DNA of 64,000 nt from Magicicada septendecula (lineage: Eukaryota; Arthropoda; Insecta; Hemiptera; Cicadidae). The stretch is from positions 407,633,969 to 407,697,968 of the forward strand of contig CM068371.1 in assembly GCA_034769895.1 (NCBI GenBank), read 5' to 3'. Under the pieces are notes generated by a model, which saw nothing but the letters and a program-made list of their open reading frames with translations, ran no database searches and was not told where the DNA came from. A program made the position numbers and the translations under genes. Shown here one piece after another: positions 22,400 through 34,687 of the stretch (position 1 is the stretch's first letter; every line of letters begins with the position of its first letter).

Positions 22400-24171
22400 A
22401 TGGCTACTAACGAAAATGAAATTGAAATAATTGTAGGCGACAAAGCCGAAAATAAAGAGATGTTTGAGAGTATGTCAACTGAATCAGCTGACAAAAGCGA
22501 TTCAGGTATTCAAACAGAGTCACTGTTAATAAGTGACAGTAATGTAGACGAATCGGTAATAATGAGTAAAGCAGAAGCAAAATCTACTCCAGTGATAACT
22601 AAAACAAAAGAAAAAGAGTATTCAATGAATGATATATTTAATTTTATGAGAGCAATGTCCGATGATATTAAGCAGAGTGTGAATATTAAGTTAGAAAGTA
22701 GTTTTGATGTAGTAAATAATCGTTTAGATAGTAATGAGGAAAAATTTGACAATAAATATGATAAATTAAGCAGTGACTTTTATAATCGTTTTGATGAATT
22801 AAAAGAGCAAAATAGTGAATTAAAAAACCAGATTAATGAAATCAATAAAAGTGTTGAGAAAACCAATGAGAAATATGAAAATAAATTTGTTGAGTTAGAG
22901 AATTCAGTAAAGAATATCGATGTTAAAATTAATGAAATAGATAATAGAATGACAGACAAAATTGACAAACAATTATATGATATAACAGAGAATATTGAAA
23001 CCAAAATAAATGAATGTAACACTGACAGTGAGTAAAAATTTAATTGTGTAGTTGATAAGATAGAAGAAGTTAGGGATAAAATTAAGACATATGGAACCAA
23101 TACTGATTTTAAAATAAATGAAATAGAAAGTAATTGCAAATTAGAAATACAAGCTATACAAGATACAGTAACTGTTATGGATAAACGTAACACACAATTG
23201 GAATGTTTGAATAATGATAAATTTGTATTAATTGAACAAAACATAGTTAACGTCAAAGATGAATTAAATGTAGAAATAAGTAAAAAACTTAATAATGTTA
23301 CTGAACAAGTAGTGATTACCAGAGATATGAGTATGGATATTGATTTAGAGTTGTTTAATTGTGAAAATAGGGGGGTACACCCCATGCAATTTTTAAATAG
23401 AGTGAAAGAATTTAATCAATTTTGTCGGAGTAATTGGGAGGTGCAGTTATTAAAGATAATGAAATGTTTTAAAGGGAATTCCACGGTATGGGCGGAGATG
23501 CATAAAACAGACTGGGTAGATTATCAGAGTTTTGAGAGGGCCTTTAGAGATAAATATTGGTCGGAAGAAGAGCAAGAAATATTACGGAGTAAAATCATGG
23601 ATCCGGTAATTTTGGGACTCACGGGAATAACGTGACTATGTATGTAATGCGGTTATATAATGAGGCGAAATATTTACAGCCACCGCTACCGTTCAGATCA
23701 TTTGTGCGACATATAAGTAAGCATTTGCCGCGAGAGATACAGATTACATTGATGACACACGAGATCACAGAAATTACAGAACTAGAAAAGATATTAGACA
23801 TATTTCAGAATATAAAAGAACGGGATATGAATAGGCGTCCGAACCTACCACCGTCACACGTTAACGGGAATTATAATCAATCCAGGGGAATGCCAACCTT
23901 TCACAGAGGGGCGCGTGGGGGTAATAGTAGTAACAGAGGCGAGGGTTGGAGATGTTCGGAGTGTAATGTTGAAAATTTTGCTGTCAGAAAGACATGTTTT
24001 AGGTGTAATAAGGCAAGAGACTGTCAGCGAAGTGAGAGAAACTACAATCAGCAAAATCAGGCGCAGAGAGGAGCAGAGAGCAACCAAGGAGCGCCGAGAG
24101 GAAACGAACATAGCAACAGAAGCAGAGGAGGATACAACCAAGCCGTGGCAGGTCCATCCACGGGAAACTAG
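22400..24171 (+). pseudogene. E1 Gag region with a RanBP2-type zinc finger
   Basis: The N-terminal part is acidic and then strongly coiled-coil (NEIDNRM, VENSVKNI-like heptads). The capsid-like region follows (QFLNRVKEFNQFCR, ALSxVWA-like WAEMHK). The Gag ends in an Arg/Asn/Gly-rich segment with WRCSECNVENFAVRKTCFRC near 23947-24006, which fits the RanBP2-type finger W-x-C-x2-C-x3-N-x6-C-x2-C instead of the usual CCHC knuckle. Its end overlaps the protease frame, as in families that use frameshifting between gag and pol. Confidence 0.75.
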
Positions 24172-24249
24172 AAGAGACAATGGGGAACCGGCCCAGCCAC
24201 TGTCGACGGAGAACCCTGGGGTCCAAGAAAAGTGCAAATACCAGAGTAA

Positions 24250-24793
24250 TATCATTATCAAAGACATGGCAAAGGAGCTGCTGGAGGAAGACGAAGCAGA
24301 AATGATGGAAACAAAAGCAGGGTTGACAGAGGTAATCGTCAACATAGAAGGTAAGAACTTTAAAACATTAATAGATGCAGGAAGCGAAATATCAGTAATT
24401 TCAGAAAACGTACTGGGAGAATTACAAAGAGTAAATAAACATATTCCATCGTTACCAGTTGCGGGTGTAACAGTAGTGGGGGTAACCGGGGTACGGAGTA
24501 AAAGGGTTACTAGACAGGTACAATTAAATGTATACATTAGTGAAACAGAATTCGAAAATACCTTTTTAGTGGTTAAGGGACTAAATTTAGATATAATTTT
24601 GGGAAATGATTTTTTGGAGAGAAATAAAGCAGTAATAGATTTTAATAAGAAAATAGTAGAATTTAATAAGGGGAGTGAACCAGTCAGGGTTAATATTAAG
24701 AGGGTGATAAATGAGGTTAAAGTTACGGGAATAAAATTAATACATAAACGAGTAGGCGATGGAAATATAGAAACAAGAGTGAATATATGTTGA
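24250..24793 (+). pseudogene. E1 protease region
   Basis: This retropepsin-like region has KTLIDAGSEISVIS as the catalytic loop and LDIILGNDFLE as the later hydrophobic motif. The frame overlaps the end of Gag. Confidence 0.78.
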
Positions 24794-24917
24794 GAGAGCG
24801 AAAGTGTGGAGAATGAGGAGAAAGAGATATATGTGAGTGGTGAGAGAATATGGGAACATAGGGCGGATAAATTTTTTAATGAGTTGTGGAGATGTAGGGA
24901 GTCCCCAATGACAGGAG

Positions 24918-25910
24918 TTGTGGGCAGTTGTGGAGCGTTTTAGAGATGTGTTTGCTGAGTTGCCTGGGAAAGCCAGAGACTATGTATGTGAGTTGAAGGT
25001 GCGAGAACACTCACCCTATATGCAGAGGAGTTATCCAGTGCCATTTTCGAAGAGGAGAGCAGTACAAGAGGAGTTGGACAGGATGATGGAAGGAGACATT
25101 ATCGAAAGATCGATATCGCCATACTCGAATCCATTAGTAGTGGTCATCAAGAAGGATGGAAAGGTAAGGTTGTGTTTAGATGCTAGGAAAATTAACCAAA
25201 TTATAATACCTGACCAGGAGTCACCGGAACCCATGAACGAAATTTTCCAGAAATTTAGTGGAGTCAAGTATATGACATCTTTAGATTTGACAGCAGGATA
25301 CTGGCAAGTTCCATTAGCGCCAGAGAGCCGGAAATATACTGCATTTCTCTTCAATGGTAAGAATTATCAGTTCAAGCGTTTACCATTTGGATTAAACACT
25401 AGTGTTGCAAGTTTTATAAAATATTTAGATATGATATTACAACCTAAGGACTTACAATTTTTGACTGTATACGTTGATGACATATTAATAGCATCAAGAA
25501 CATTCTCTGAACATTTAGAACATATAGAATATGTATTAAATAAATTGCAAAATGGAGGTTTAACAGTTAATTGGGAGAAGTCAAAGTTTCTACAAACTGA
25601 AATACATTTTTTAGGTTTTATTATTACTCCAGAAGGAATTTTAGCCAACCCAGATAAGGTAGAAGCTATTATGAATTTTCCAGAACCTAAAAATATTAAA
25701 CAGCTACAAAGTTTTTTGGGCTTATGCAACTTTTATCGGAAGTTTCAGAAAAATTATGCGCAGATAACCTCCAAATTAAGTGCAGTATTACAAAAGAATA
25801 AACAATGGAGATGGGGCGAGACGGAAAGGGTTGTTTTTAATGAAATTAAAGAGAAGTTTATAGATATGATAATGATGAATCATCCCGATTTTCAGAAAAA
25901 ATTTTGTTAA
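24918..25910 (+). pseudogene. E1 reverse transcriptase region
   Basis: This is a Gypsy RT with IIERSISPYSNPLVVVIKK, RLCLDARKIN, TSLDLTAGYWQVPL, LPFGLNTS, the catalytic VYVDDILIAS, FLGFIITPEGI and QSFLGLCNFYRKF in order. Confidence 0.9.
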
Positions 25911-25914
25911 CAGA

Positions 25915-26321
25915 CGCATGCCAGCAACATAGCCCTCGGCGCAGAACTATACCAGGAGGGTGAGGAGAAGGAACACCGGACAATAGCTTTTGCCAGCCGG
26001 ACTTTGTTAGCAGCGGAGAGGAACTACACGACAACGGAGAAGGAGTTGCTGAGTATCGTTTTTGCGGTGAGAAAATTCCGTACATACCTTCTAGGGAACC
26101 AGACCGTCATCAGGACAGATCATAAGGCACTATCATTTTTAAACACATGCAAATTAACTCATAGCAGATTAACCAGGTGGGTGTTAGCGTTACAAGAGTA
26201 TCACTTTTCATGGGAGTACATTAAGGGGACAGATAATAAAGTACCAGACACTATTTCCAGGGTAGATGTAATAGATAACAAAACAGGGAGGGATCTGAAA
26301 AAAATAGAATTTTTCAATTAA
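25915..26321 (+). pseudogene. E1 RNase H region
   Basis: This RNase H has the TEKELLSIVFAVRKFRTYLLG and RTDHKALSFL motifs, then SRLTRWVLALQEY and VPDTISRVD at the border to integrase. Confidence 0.85.
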
Positions 26322-26368
26322 CAAGGGAAGATAGAATTTTTGGGGAGGAATCAAGGGAGATTAAAAGC

Positions 26369-27558
26369 ATGCAAAGATCAGAAAATAAATTGAGCAAAGT
26401 AATCGCTAGTTTAGAAGCAGATGTAAATGGGTCTGAATATAATACACATTTCCAAATATATCAGGGAATTCTGTTCAAGAAAGTAGAGGGGGGTGAACGT
26501 GATTGGAGGTTAATGGTACCTGAAGGGTTAATAGATAAAATTATTTGGGACTCTCATGTAAGATATGGGCATTTTGGTGCGAGAAAATGTACAAATGTGT
26601 TAAAGGAGTCTTGTGTTTTTAAGAATATGGAGAGGCGAGTTAGAAGAGTGTTAAGAGTATCCGATTTGTGTCAGAAGTCAAAAGTAGTGAATTATAGGGT
26701 TGAAGGGGAAATGAATTATATTAAAGTTGAAAGACCGTTTGATTTAGTTGCTGTAGATTTGTATGGGCCATTGCCTAAAGGTAGAGGTGGGGTAGTGTAT
26801 GTTTTTGTTGTTTTGGACACTTTTTCTAAGTTTGTTAGGTTGTACAGCGTGAAGAGAGCTACCAGCCGGGTGTTAAGTGAAAAGATCACCAAGGACTACA
26901 TGATTAACGTAGGTAAGCCAAAGGTAATTTTATCCGATCACGGACCACAATTCATCAGCGGTAAGTGGAGACAGACTCTTGGCTGGGAAGGCATCATACC
27001 CAAACATACGGCAGTTTACCATCCACAGTCGAACCAGGCAGAGCGGGTGATGCGAGAAATCGGCAGGATATTCAGGGCGTATTGTCACGCTAAACACACG
27101 GAATGGCCTTCATACATCAAGAAAGTGGAAGACTGGTTAAATAGTACTACCCATGATTCTACGGGGTTTACACCATACGAACTAATAAAAGGGACCCGGC
27201 CACCTAGAATATTAGAACAACTTTTCGAATATCCACCGGAAGAACAGACCATCGACAGAAATGTAAAAATCCAGCTAGCGAATGAGAGTCTACTCACAAG
27301 GGGGGGAGGAGAAAGCGGAGGCACGACGAAGGGGGTAAGTGTACCAAATACGAGGTGGGACAATTAGTGTTAGTAAGGAGACATGATTTATCTAGTGCTC
27401 AAGAGAAAGAAATAAAGAAGTTTTTCCTGTTATACGAAGGACCCTATGAGATAGTGGAAATAAAGATGAATAATGCTTATGCACTACGCAACCAAACAAC
27501 ACAGGAGATAGTGGGTACGCAGAATGCTACAAATTTGAAATTGTATTGGTCAAGGTAA
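26369..27558 (+). pseudogene. E1 integrase region with GPY/F end
   Basis: The HHCC part is at HVRYGHFGARKC...CQKSK. The DDE core has AVDLYGPLPKG, SDHGPQFISGKW and HPQSNQAERVMREIGR. The C-terminal GPY/F module is LLYEGPYEIVEI near 27430. Confidence 0.88.
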
Positions 27559-30500
27559 AGATTTGAATTTTAATATGTTTTATTTGCTTACAGAAGGGAG
27601 CCTCCCCCATTTTCGGGCGGTCACGACCTTACCAGTCCTGGCCGTGGGTTTTGGCACTCTTGAGGTGGACCATGGTTGGCGGAACTTCCTTCGGGTGGTG
27701 AAACGACGATGATCCGGCTCCACCAAAATTGGTATGAAGTAGAAATTTCACTATACTATTGAACGGGGAGGGGGCCCGTAAGGTACATGATATAAAATAT
27801 TTTACACTCAAGGTGCATAGATAAGGTGCACAATACCACGTACCAACATTGCCTAAGAGTGCATGTAAATAATTTGAATGGAGGTAAATTTAATGAGGCA
27901 ATGTATTCAAATAAATTCTAATAGTGTCATTTGCAAAATGCAAAATTAGCCAATGACAGTATATTCAGAGTAATAAAAAAGATGAGTTTTGTTGGGATGG
28001 GTTCGTGCGCGAGCAGACGGCGGGTTAGGATAAATGGGAGAGTAAAAGGAGATTTGTGTTAAAGTTAGTAGAAAGAGAACGTGAATTCACGTAGTGTGTT
28101 TGCCCGGGCACGTGCGCGTCCTGGCAAAACCCCCATCTTTTCGGGCGATTACAGAATTATTAGCATTAAGGATAAAAATGTTGCCTCCAAGTGTAAATAC
28201 TTATCAATATAATTTGGAATGTTTATAATGTTAAATCTATGTCAGTAGCCATATTTTATTTTAAGTAAATAAGTGACCATATATAATTATGAAGTTTGTA
28301 GTACGAGTTAAGGAAAGTGGAATGTTTGATGTTTAAAAGTTAAGGTGTAGATGAGTCTAAGAGATGTTAAACATGAAAATTGAATTAATAAAATAACCAA
28401 ACATATAAGAGTTGACCATCCGAGAATTGTAGTAACGGTGTCAGTGTGAACCTTATATGTCTTTTGGTAGTTTCCCCAATTTTCGGGCGGTCACGGCTTC
28501 ACCGAACCCTGACCGTGGATTTATGTAAGTATATTCTAAATTGGTGAACATAGAAATTGACCGGGGGGGGGGAACTCAGGGGAAACTACATAACTATGGA
28601 ACAGCGGCTATCATCGAAGGGGGTGATAGTGCCGTTTTAAGGGTGTGTGAATCATTATAGTAGGATTACTGGTGTCCTCGGACATCAGTAATGCTGAATT
28701 TTATATAACGCTGAACCAAGAACGGTATAGGCAGCGTCTATACCATATATATGTAAACTTCAGTTCTTGGGGATGCAAATGGGCGCCACAGTCCAACACC
28801 AGGAAACAATAGTGTGTGTGGAAAAGGAGCTGGCCGTTACAAGCCAGGGGCACAGATAACGCATCAGTGCATAAGGCAAACGCTTGATCCGGTTTACCCG
28901 GCGGGTGGTTACCTAATTGTAACTGGGTAAAGGGGGGATTTTAAGAAAATGATGTAGTAGGAGGGTAACTGAAAAATCAGTGAGAGGGTGACAACATCTG
29001 TAAACAGCGGGCGATCAATTTCACTTCCTCTATAGAGAGAGTTGGTGGTTGACCACCCAGTTCCTGTTCAGTAACAGTTGCTATAACTATGACTCGATGA
29101 TTAGTGATGTATGTCCCTTATGAGAGCAAAACGATTTTAAGTACTAGATTCAATTGAAATGATGTCAGATAACACTATATGATTGTAATTAGGTAATTGT
29201 GTGTATTTAGGTTAGTTGTGGGTAGTGTACCTACAGAAGGGTCATTCACATGATATTGAGACATCAGCTGACTGTTGGAGTTATATATGTAGTATGTCCT
29301 TTATAATTGATTTGCAGATTTTGTCAATATAATTAAATATGTGAATCATAAATTTTAAATGTGTTCAAAGGTTAAATTAAAATGATTAAATTAATCAAAG
29401 GTAGTTATGAATTTTATAGTGGGATTTTTCAATAAACCTATAGATGTGAAATGTTGTAAAAGTTAGAGTTTGGGTGATAAAGATTTGTATAAGGCATTTG
29501 AATTAATCAGAGTTAGTTTTAAATGGGTGTTAAACAGAAATAAGATTTTGGGAACCTAAGTAAGATAGAAAACTGAGTATTAATAGTGACACAGTAATGA
29601 TAGTGAGTATATGAAGAATAATGAAGGGGATGTAATGGGAGAGTAATTAGATGGGGAAATTTTGTAAAAAAGGGGTTGGTGTGATAAGGAGTCCTCAACG
29701 AAAAGCGTTGTGGCGGGAGGTGAATAGTTTTAAATGGGGTTTGGCGGGGTTACCTGGGGGGCCAGGAACCAACAAGGAAATGAGCATGGGAAGGGAACAC
29801 ACGTCCTAAGTCCAAAGAGGGTAGAGGGTATTTTGTTATATTTGTTATCAGGGTAGAATGATGCGAAATGAGTTAAAGTAGTAAGTTAGGGGAGATAAAT
29901 ATTTGTGAGGGAGTAGTGTCAGACTAGGTAAATCTGTTAGTGAGTGTTAGAGTCAGAAGGGAGTTGCGGTTATATTTAAACACCCATTTGTAAGTCGAAT
30001 TATTATGAATAACTAAGAGTCACCCAAAATAATTGATAATGAAAGTGTTAAAGAGAAAATCAGAGTTAAAGTGTAATAATAAATGAAACCAGTAAAAGAC
30101 TGAGTAGAATTTGGAAATAAATTAAAGCTATAAAGTGTGTAAATTTTGGTCCACTTAAATGCGAATTTTATTGTGAATTATTTATTGTAAGGTAATGACA
30201 ACAATGTTATTTATGAGTATTCTCTATTTTATTACGTTGTATTATGTTTGAGTGTAAAAAATTATAAATATGTGATGAATTTTACTTTGTATAATTTTGA
30301 GATGTATCTAGGGCAAGGTCATTCACTTGACCCAGAGAGATCAGCTGATGACTGATGTTTGATATATAGTGTGTTTTTTACAGTTGATTCGTAGATTTTA
30401 TTTGTGTATTTATATGAAAATGATTAAAGAATAAATTTTGTTGACAAAATGGTTCTTTTTGGGAATCGAAAATTTTTTTGAAAAAAAAAATTTATTTTTG

Positions 30501-31292
30501 CCTGCCGTATAGATGGTGTTTTGATGTTCAGAATATTTTGTGGATTGTATGTATTGTTAATGTGTTAACTGATTTATGTTATTCATATTATGTGTTATAA
30601 ACAAATATTAGGATAAGTGAATTTATGATTTAAGATGTTCAGTTTATTTGTTTTTATGATTGTTAGTAGTTAGTGAAGAAAAATGGTAGATTCATGTACA
30701 AGATTTTTGGGATTTTGATGAAAGTAATGGTAATATAACGTTTTGTTATTGGACTTAGATTAATTTTTGAACAAAAGTTAAATGATTTAAATTCAAGTTG
30801 TTTGCTTTATTTTGATTTGAAAAACAACGTCAAGTAGATGGAGTTTGAGGAAAGAAATTGAAAATAAAACGGAAATTATTTTGAAATTTGAAGGCTAGAA
30901 ATGGAATGTAGATGTTATAGTCAGTAATAATGAGTATGTGTACACACCCAGTACTTGCTAAAGGCAACCCAGTGTGCATGTAAGGGGGAACATATCGGTT
31001 GAGGATCTGGTATGGTATAAGGCCAGGGTTTTGATTTTGGGTGGAATGATAGAAGGTTAGGGGTACTATGGTGAGTATCTGTCCGATTTTATGGTGTTGG
31101 GATCTCGTACAGAGAAGTCCAGTAATCTCGTTCAGGTGCAGCCATAGTCGCCGAGCTAGGGGGGTAGTTTACCCATGATGTGTTTAGAAATTAACGGGGG
31201 ATTGTTGGCACCATATCCTCACCGATCCTCTTACGGGTTAGCAATGAGAGTTCTTCTGTTGCGACAGAAGACCTCTGATTGGGGGGGGGTCT
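27559..31292 (+). other. E1 3' noncoding region (3.7 kb)
   Basis: There is no long open frame. It is collinear with the reverse complement of 7246-9130 and 37597-40150. It contains repeats of TTTTCGGGCGGTCACG (near 27614, 28140 as a partial copy, and 28481), a hairpin module at 28665-28770, and an imperfect duplication of about 150 bp (around 29235 and 30315, each with GGTCATTCAC and ATCAGCTGA). A conserved function in the element life cycle is possible but unproven. Confidence 0.75.
28665..28770 (+). other. Hairpin module conserved between LTR elements
   Basis: One hairpin pairs 28665-28677 with 28680-28692 (ATTACTGGTGTCC/GGACATCAGTAAT). A second outer stem pairs 28716-28723 (CCAAGAAC) with 28763-28770 (GTTCTTGG). 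Inside is a perfect 7-bp stem (GGTATAG/CTATACC) closing a GCAGCGT loop. In the E5 copy the inner stem has a paired change (A-T to G-C) with the loop kept. Confidence 0.6.
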
Positions 31293-32478
31293 TGTAATGG
31301 GGCAAAAAGGAGGGTTTGATTTTATTTAAATTTATTCAGATTTTATTTTCCATCAGCGGGGCTAGTCCAATGTAAAATACGGCTATTCAAACAAAGAACA
31401 GTAGAGTGAACTTTTGAGTGAGGTGTTGTAATGGAATGCAATACTGCGTAGTTAAATTCAATGTTTCGTCACGTACAAATACGCGCAACACCATCATGCG
31501 CGCAGAGGCGACACTTACAGACCCAGCCTCGCCACAAAAAAATGGCAATGCAGAATAATTATTTCAACAACGTGCTTTTGAGACGGCGGATGTTACTGAG
31601 AGACTCCACCTACCACAGCCTCTATATCGACGTTGTTTGACATCGTCAACACCTGGGCACATTGGAAAACCACGTTACCTGTGCCACTACAAAATTTTTG
31701 TCACATGAAGGCTGTGGTTTCCGGCTGCCTCACAGAGTAGTAGTGGGAGGCGGTGCGTTGTGTGCCCGCCTCAGTCGACTTAAATATAGGCCACGCGTGG
31801 TCAGAAAACTTTTCGTGCAAACAAATCGGGTCGGCCGACCAAATCCGTGCACATAAAATATGTGTAAAGTAGTAAGAATTATTTAAATAACGATGGAACA
31901 GTGAAAATTTTAATACAAGTGATAACTCAACCGTTTTGGACATCGAATTAGAAAACTTTGTGTGTCGCGCCATGTGGTCTACAGGAACGCAGCTATACAA
32001 GTAACCGTATACAATAAAATATAATTTTATGTTATATAAAAAAAGGGGGTTTTAAAAGAATGCATGAGAGAGTGAAGCACGCTGGGATGCCTTTACTTAT
32101 AAATTAATTAATTAAGTTTGTTAGTTAATCATGTTGGAGTGTGAAGCTAGTAGGAAATATATTTGTTGCGCAATCATAGGCTAAATCTTTTGGCGATTTC
32201 TGAAGTACAATAATAGAGAGAAACAGTAGTATTTTTAATTGAATAATAAGTAAGTTAAAGCTGAAAGTAAAGTAAAATAAATGTTGAAGTTAAAATAAAC
32301 AGAGCTGATTAATATAGTAAAACAGCGTATTTATTGTGTAACGAACCCAGTAACCTCTCTTACAGACTGTGAGTTCGTATAAAAGGATCCTGGACCCCCG
32401 AACAGGTAAGAGTGATGAGTTAAAGTATAAAGAATATAGATGTCTTTTATTAATTGCGATAAATCATGAAACAGTTCA
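31293..32478 (+). repeat. E1 3' LTR
   Basis: This is the twin of 20994-22181, preceded by the polypurine run and followed by the ATTT target duplication. Confidence 0.92.
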
Positions 32479-32504
32479 ATTTGGCATGCATCGTTAGGCC
32501 TAAA

Positions 32505-32839
32505 TCGTTAAACTAGGTAACTCATTAAGAAACAAATAAAGGAATTAATTTTAACGAAATAAAACAAACAAAAAATAAATTGTATAACTTAAAAGTAAGG
32601 TATTACAATATGTGCACTTATAAAAATATTAATATCTATTGTAAAAACCTAAAGTTCAGAAAATAATAACTGACAACTATGCAAACACATAAAGGATATA
32701 ACTTCAACAGTCAATTACAGTACACAGAGAACATTTCGATTGAGGAAGTTGTTGATCCTGATAATTGATACAGAAAACAAATTTCAGTACATGAAGTTCA
32801 ATCCCATGGAATTAAGAACAAAGAAACGTATGACATAAG
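32505..32839 (+). repeat. Dispersed repeat, copy 1
   Basis: This segment is about 90 percent identical to the reverse complement of 49233-49586. No coding sequence or terminal structure is apparent, so the family is unknown. It lies immediately right of E1. Confidence 0.75.
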
Positions 32840-33532
32840 ACCTAATTATATTATCTAGTGTATAACTCAAAACCACTGTCAGTGGTGGTTACTGTTATTT
32901 TTTCTGTTTTGGAGCAAGTATCGTATACTCTGAAGACAGAAAAAACAATCAATAATGTAACAGGAAGTGGCTCAATTCCAGCAAGACATGAAGTAAGCTA
33001 CATCACAGATCACAATACAAACCACATACCTTTTTAATACACTCATTACAATATGTGAGTATCAACTGCCAAGATGAAAATGATCAATTTAGCATGTTAC
33101 TGTGTTATATAATTTTTGTTGTAAGAGTGGTCATATGGTGTAAATTAAAAAAAAAAAATATATCCGATCTTCATTACAGTACTGTGTATTACGGGTCAAA
33201 GAACTGAGCTCACTAACTTAGTGTACAGTTCGCCTAAAGTACGGGAGAGTTCGTATACTGTATAGTACCTCAACTTTTGGACAATTCAAATTTCAAAACC
33301 TTGTCAGGAACACATATGTTCCAGTCATGGACCTCCTGTATTTTCTTTCATATGTTCACTGTTCACTAATCAAACTTTATGCAGATGCTCACTGACTTAC
33401 AGCCAGGTTCCATTCAGACTGACTGATCATAAGTTGAATTTGTACAATGCATGTGTATACAATGTTACACATACATACTCCTACATCAATTACATTATGC
33501 TCTTGAAAAATCGGCACGTGCAGTTACATAAA
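32840..33532. other. PPP1R11: Intronic sequence with no recognised feature
   Basis: AT-rich. I see nothing coding or repeated. Confidence 0.4.
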
Positions 33533-33977
33533 TGTTCTACATGTTTCTCAGCTAGCTGAACAGGTGCAGTCTGTCTAGGCCGTGCACTGAAGTAGCTTCC
33601 AGACTGTTCGAACACCTTTAACTATGCAAATTACACATGCCGCCAAGAATCGCAAATTATTCTGTAACATCTGCGGGATCTATATAAGCGTCTACCGCCG
33701 GCTTGGTTAGTTAGTTACACTTGGTGATGTTGTAGAGGGTGGATCAAATGATTGTTGCAGAATAGTGGAAAGTGATTATTTGTTGTAATTAGTGCAGAAC
33801 TCTACTGGTTGACATTATTATTGAATGTGGACAAATTTAACTTGAATTATTGTATGAGAGTACCCTGTTGATTTCAAATTGTTATTTGTGACTAATTGAA
33901 GTTGGTAATTAGTGATTTCATTTGTGTCTGTTTTGTTTCCACTGTACAATATAACAATCCGTGAGACCGTAATAACA
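33533..33977 (+). mobile_element. Solo LTR-like repeat related to the E4 LTR family
   Basis: It starts TGTTCTACATG and ends ...GTAATAACA. Its last part (AGTGATTTCATTTGTGTCTG, then TTTGTTTCCACTGTAC and AGACCGTAATAACA) parallels the LTR ends at 53231, 55302 and 58116. A TATA-like TATATAAG lies at 33680. No clean target duplication was found, so the edges are tentative. Confidence 0.55.
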
Positions 33978-34687
33978 ATACATACCTGAAAACACACACA
34001 CACACGCACACACAAATCTCCTTTAAGAATACGTTTCTCTACTTTAAGATGTTGTTTTCTAATGTTTAATGTATCGCCTCTAAGACTGAATTTCTTATTA
34101 GTCATACTGACATTGTCAGAAAAAACATTGGAGAGCAAGGAATATTTTTTATCTATTGGATTTTTGTTTTAATTTTCCATCTAGATGGAGCTTTATTATA
34201 AGGCAAAAATACAATAAAGATAGTCTTAGGAAAAATATTTGCTGCGTTTCCTCTGACCTGAATATTAAACTAATTTCTTTATGGAATTATTACTTATAAT
34301 GCATATTTAATGAAAAATATCAATTTTGTAGTGGAACAAACAATTCATTGCACAATGCTAGTTTTAAGTGTGTGTGTTGCTTCTTATACGTAATCCCTTT
34401 TACACACAAAAAATACACATGACCTTAACAACTTGCCACTTATCTCTTATTACTCAATAACATGTCTCACATGACCACGCTGTTTATAACTTTTGCTACT
34501 TTATCAAATGAACTCATAAATTGCAATATGATTTAATTATTAAATACACTTATCAGCATGTGAAAATGTCAACCCTACTGAAGTCAACAACTAGCATACT
34601 GTAATTAAAATTTGTTATCTAAATAATCACTTGAATGGAATCTGTTGTTCAGTACAAACACAAACATCAGGTTGATTAATATTAGTG
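33978..34687. other. PPP1R11: Intronic sequence, a weak coding-like patch only
   Basis: A short minus-strand frame (about 34020-34150, with SLRGDTLNIRKQHLKVEKR) reads like protein, but it has no convincing acceptor and ends in an (AC)n run. No gene call is made. Confidence 0.3.

Larger units (their letters stand above)
20994..32478 (+). mobile_element. Ty3/Gypsy LTR element E1, nearly complete (11.5 kb)
   Basis: The element has two LTRs of about 1187 bp and a matching 4-bp target duplication ATTT (20990-20993 and 32479-32482). A candidate primer-binding site (TGGCCCCCGAAACAGGGAC) starts at 22183, and a G-run polypurine tract lies just before 31293. It carries gag, protease, RT, RNase H and integrase, then a 3.7-kb noncoding region before the 3' LTR. 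The LTRs differ at roughly 2 percent, so insertion is fairly recent. The coding part has around half a dozen interruptions. It inserted 15 bp beside the solo LTR at 19874-20978. Confidence 0.92.

Noticed and set aside
33818-34138. Minus-strand frame with SLRGDTLNIRKQHLKVEKR
   Set aside because: Protein-like, but with no good acceptor, it runs into an AC repeat and overlaps an LTR-like repeat. Not enough for a gene call.
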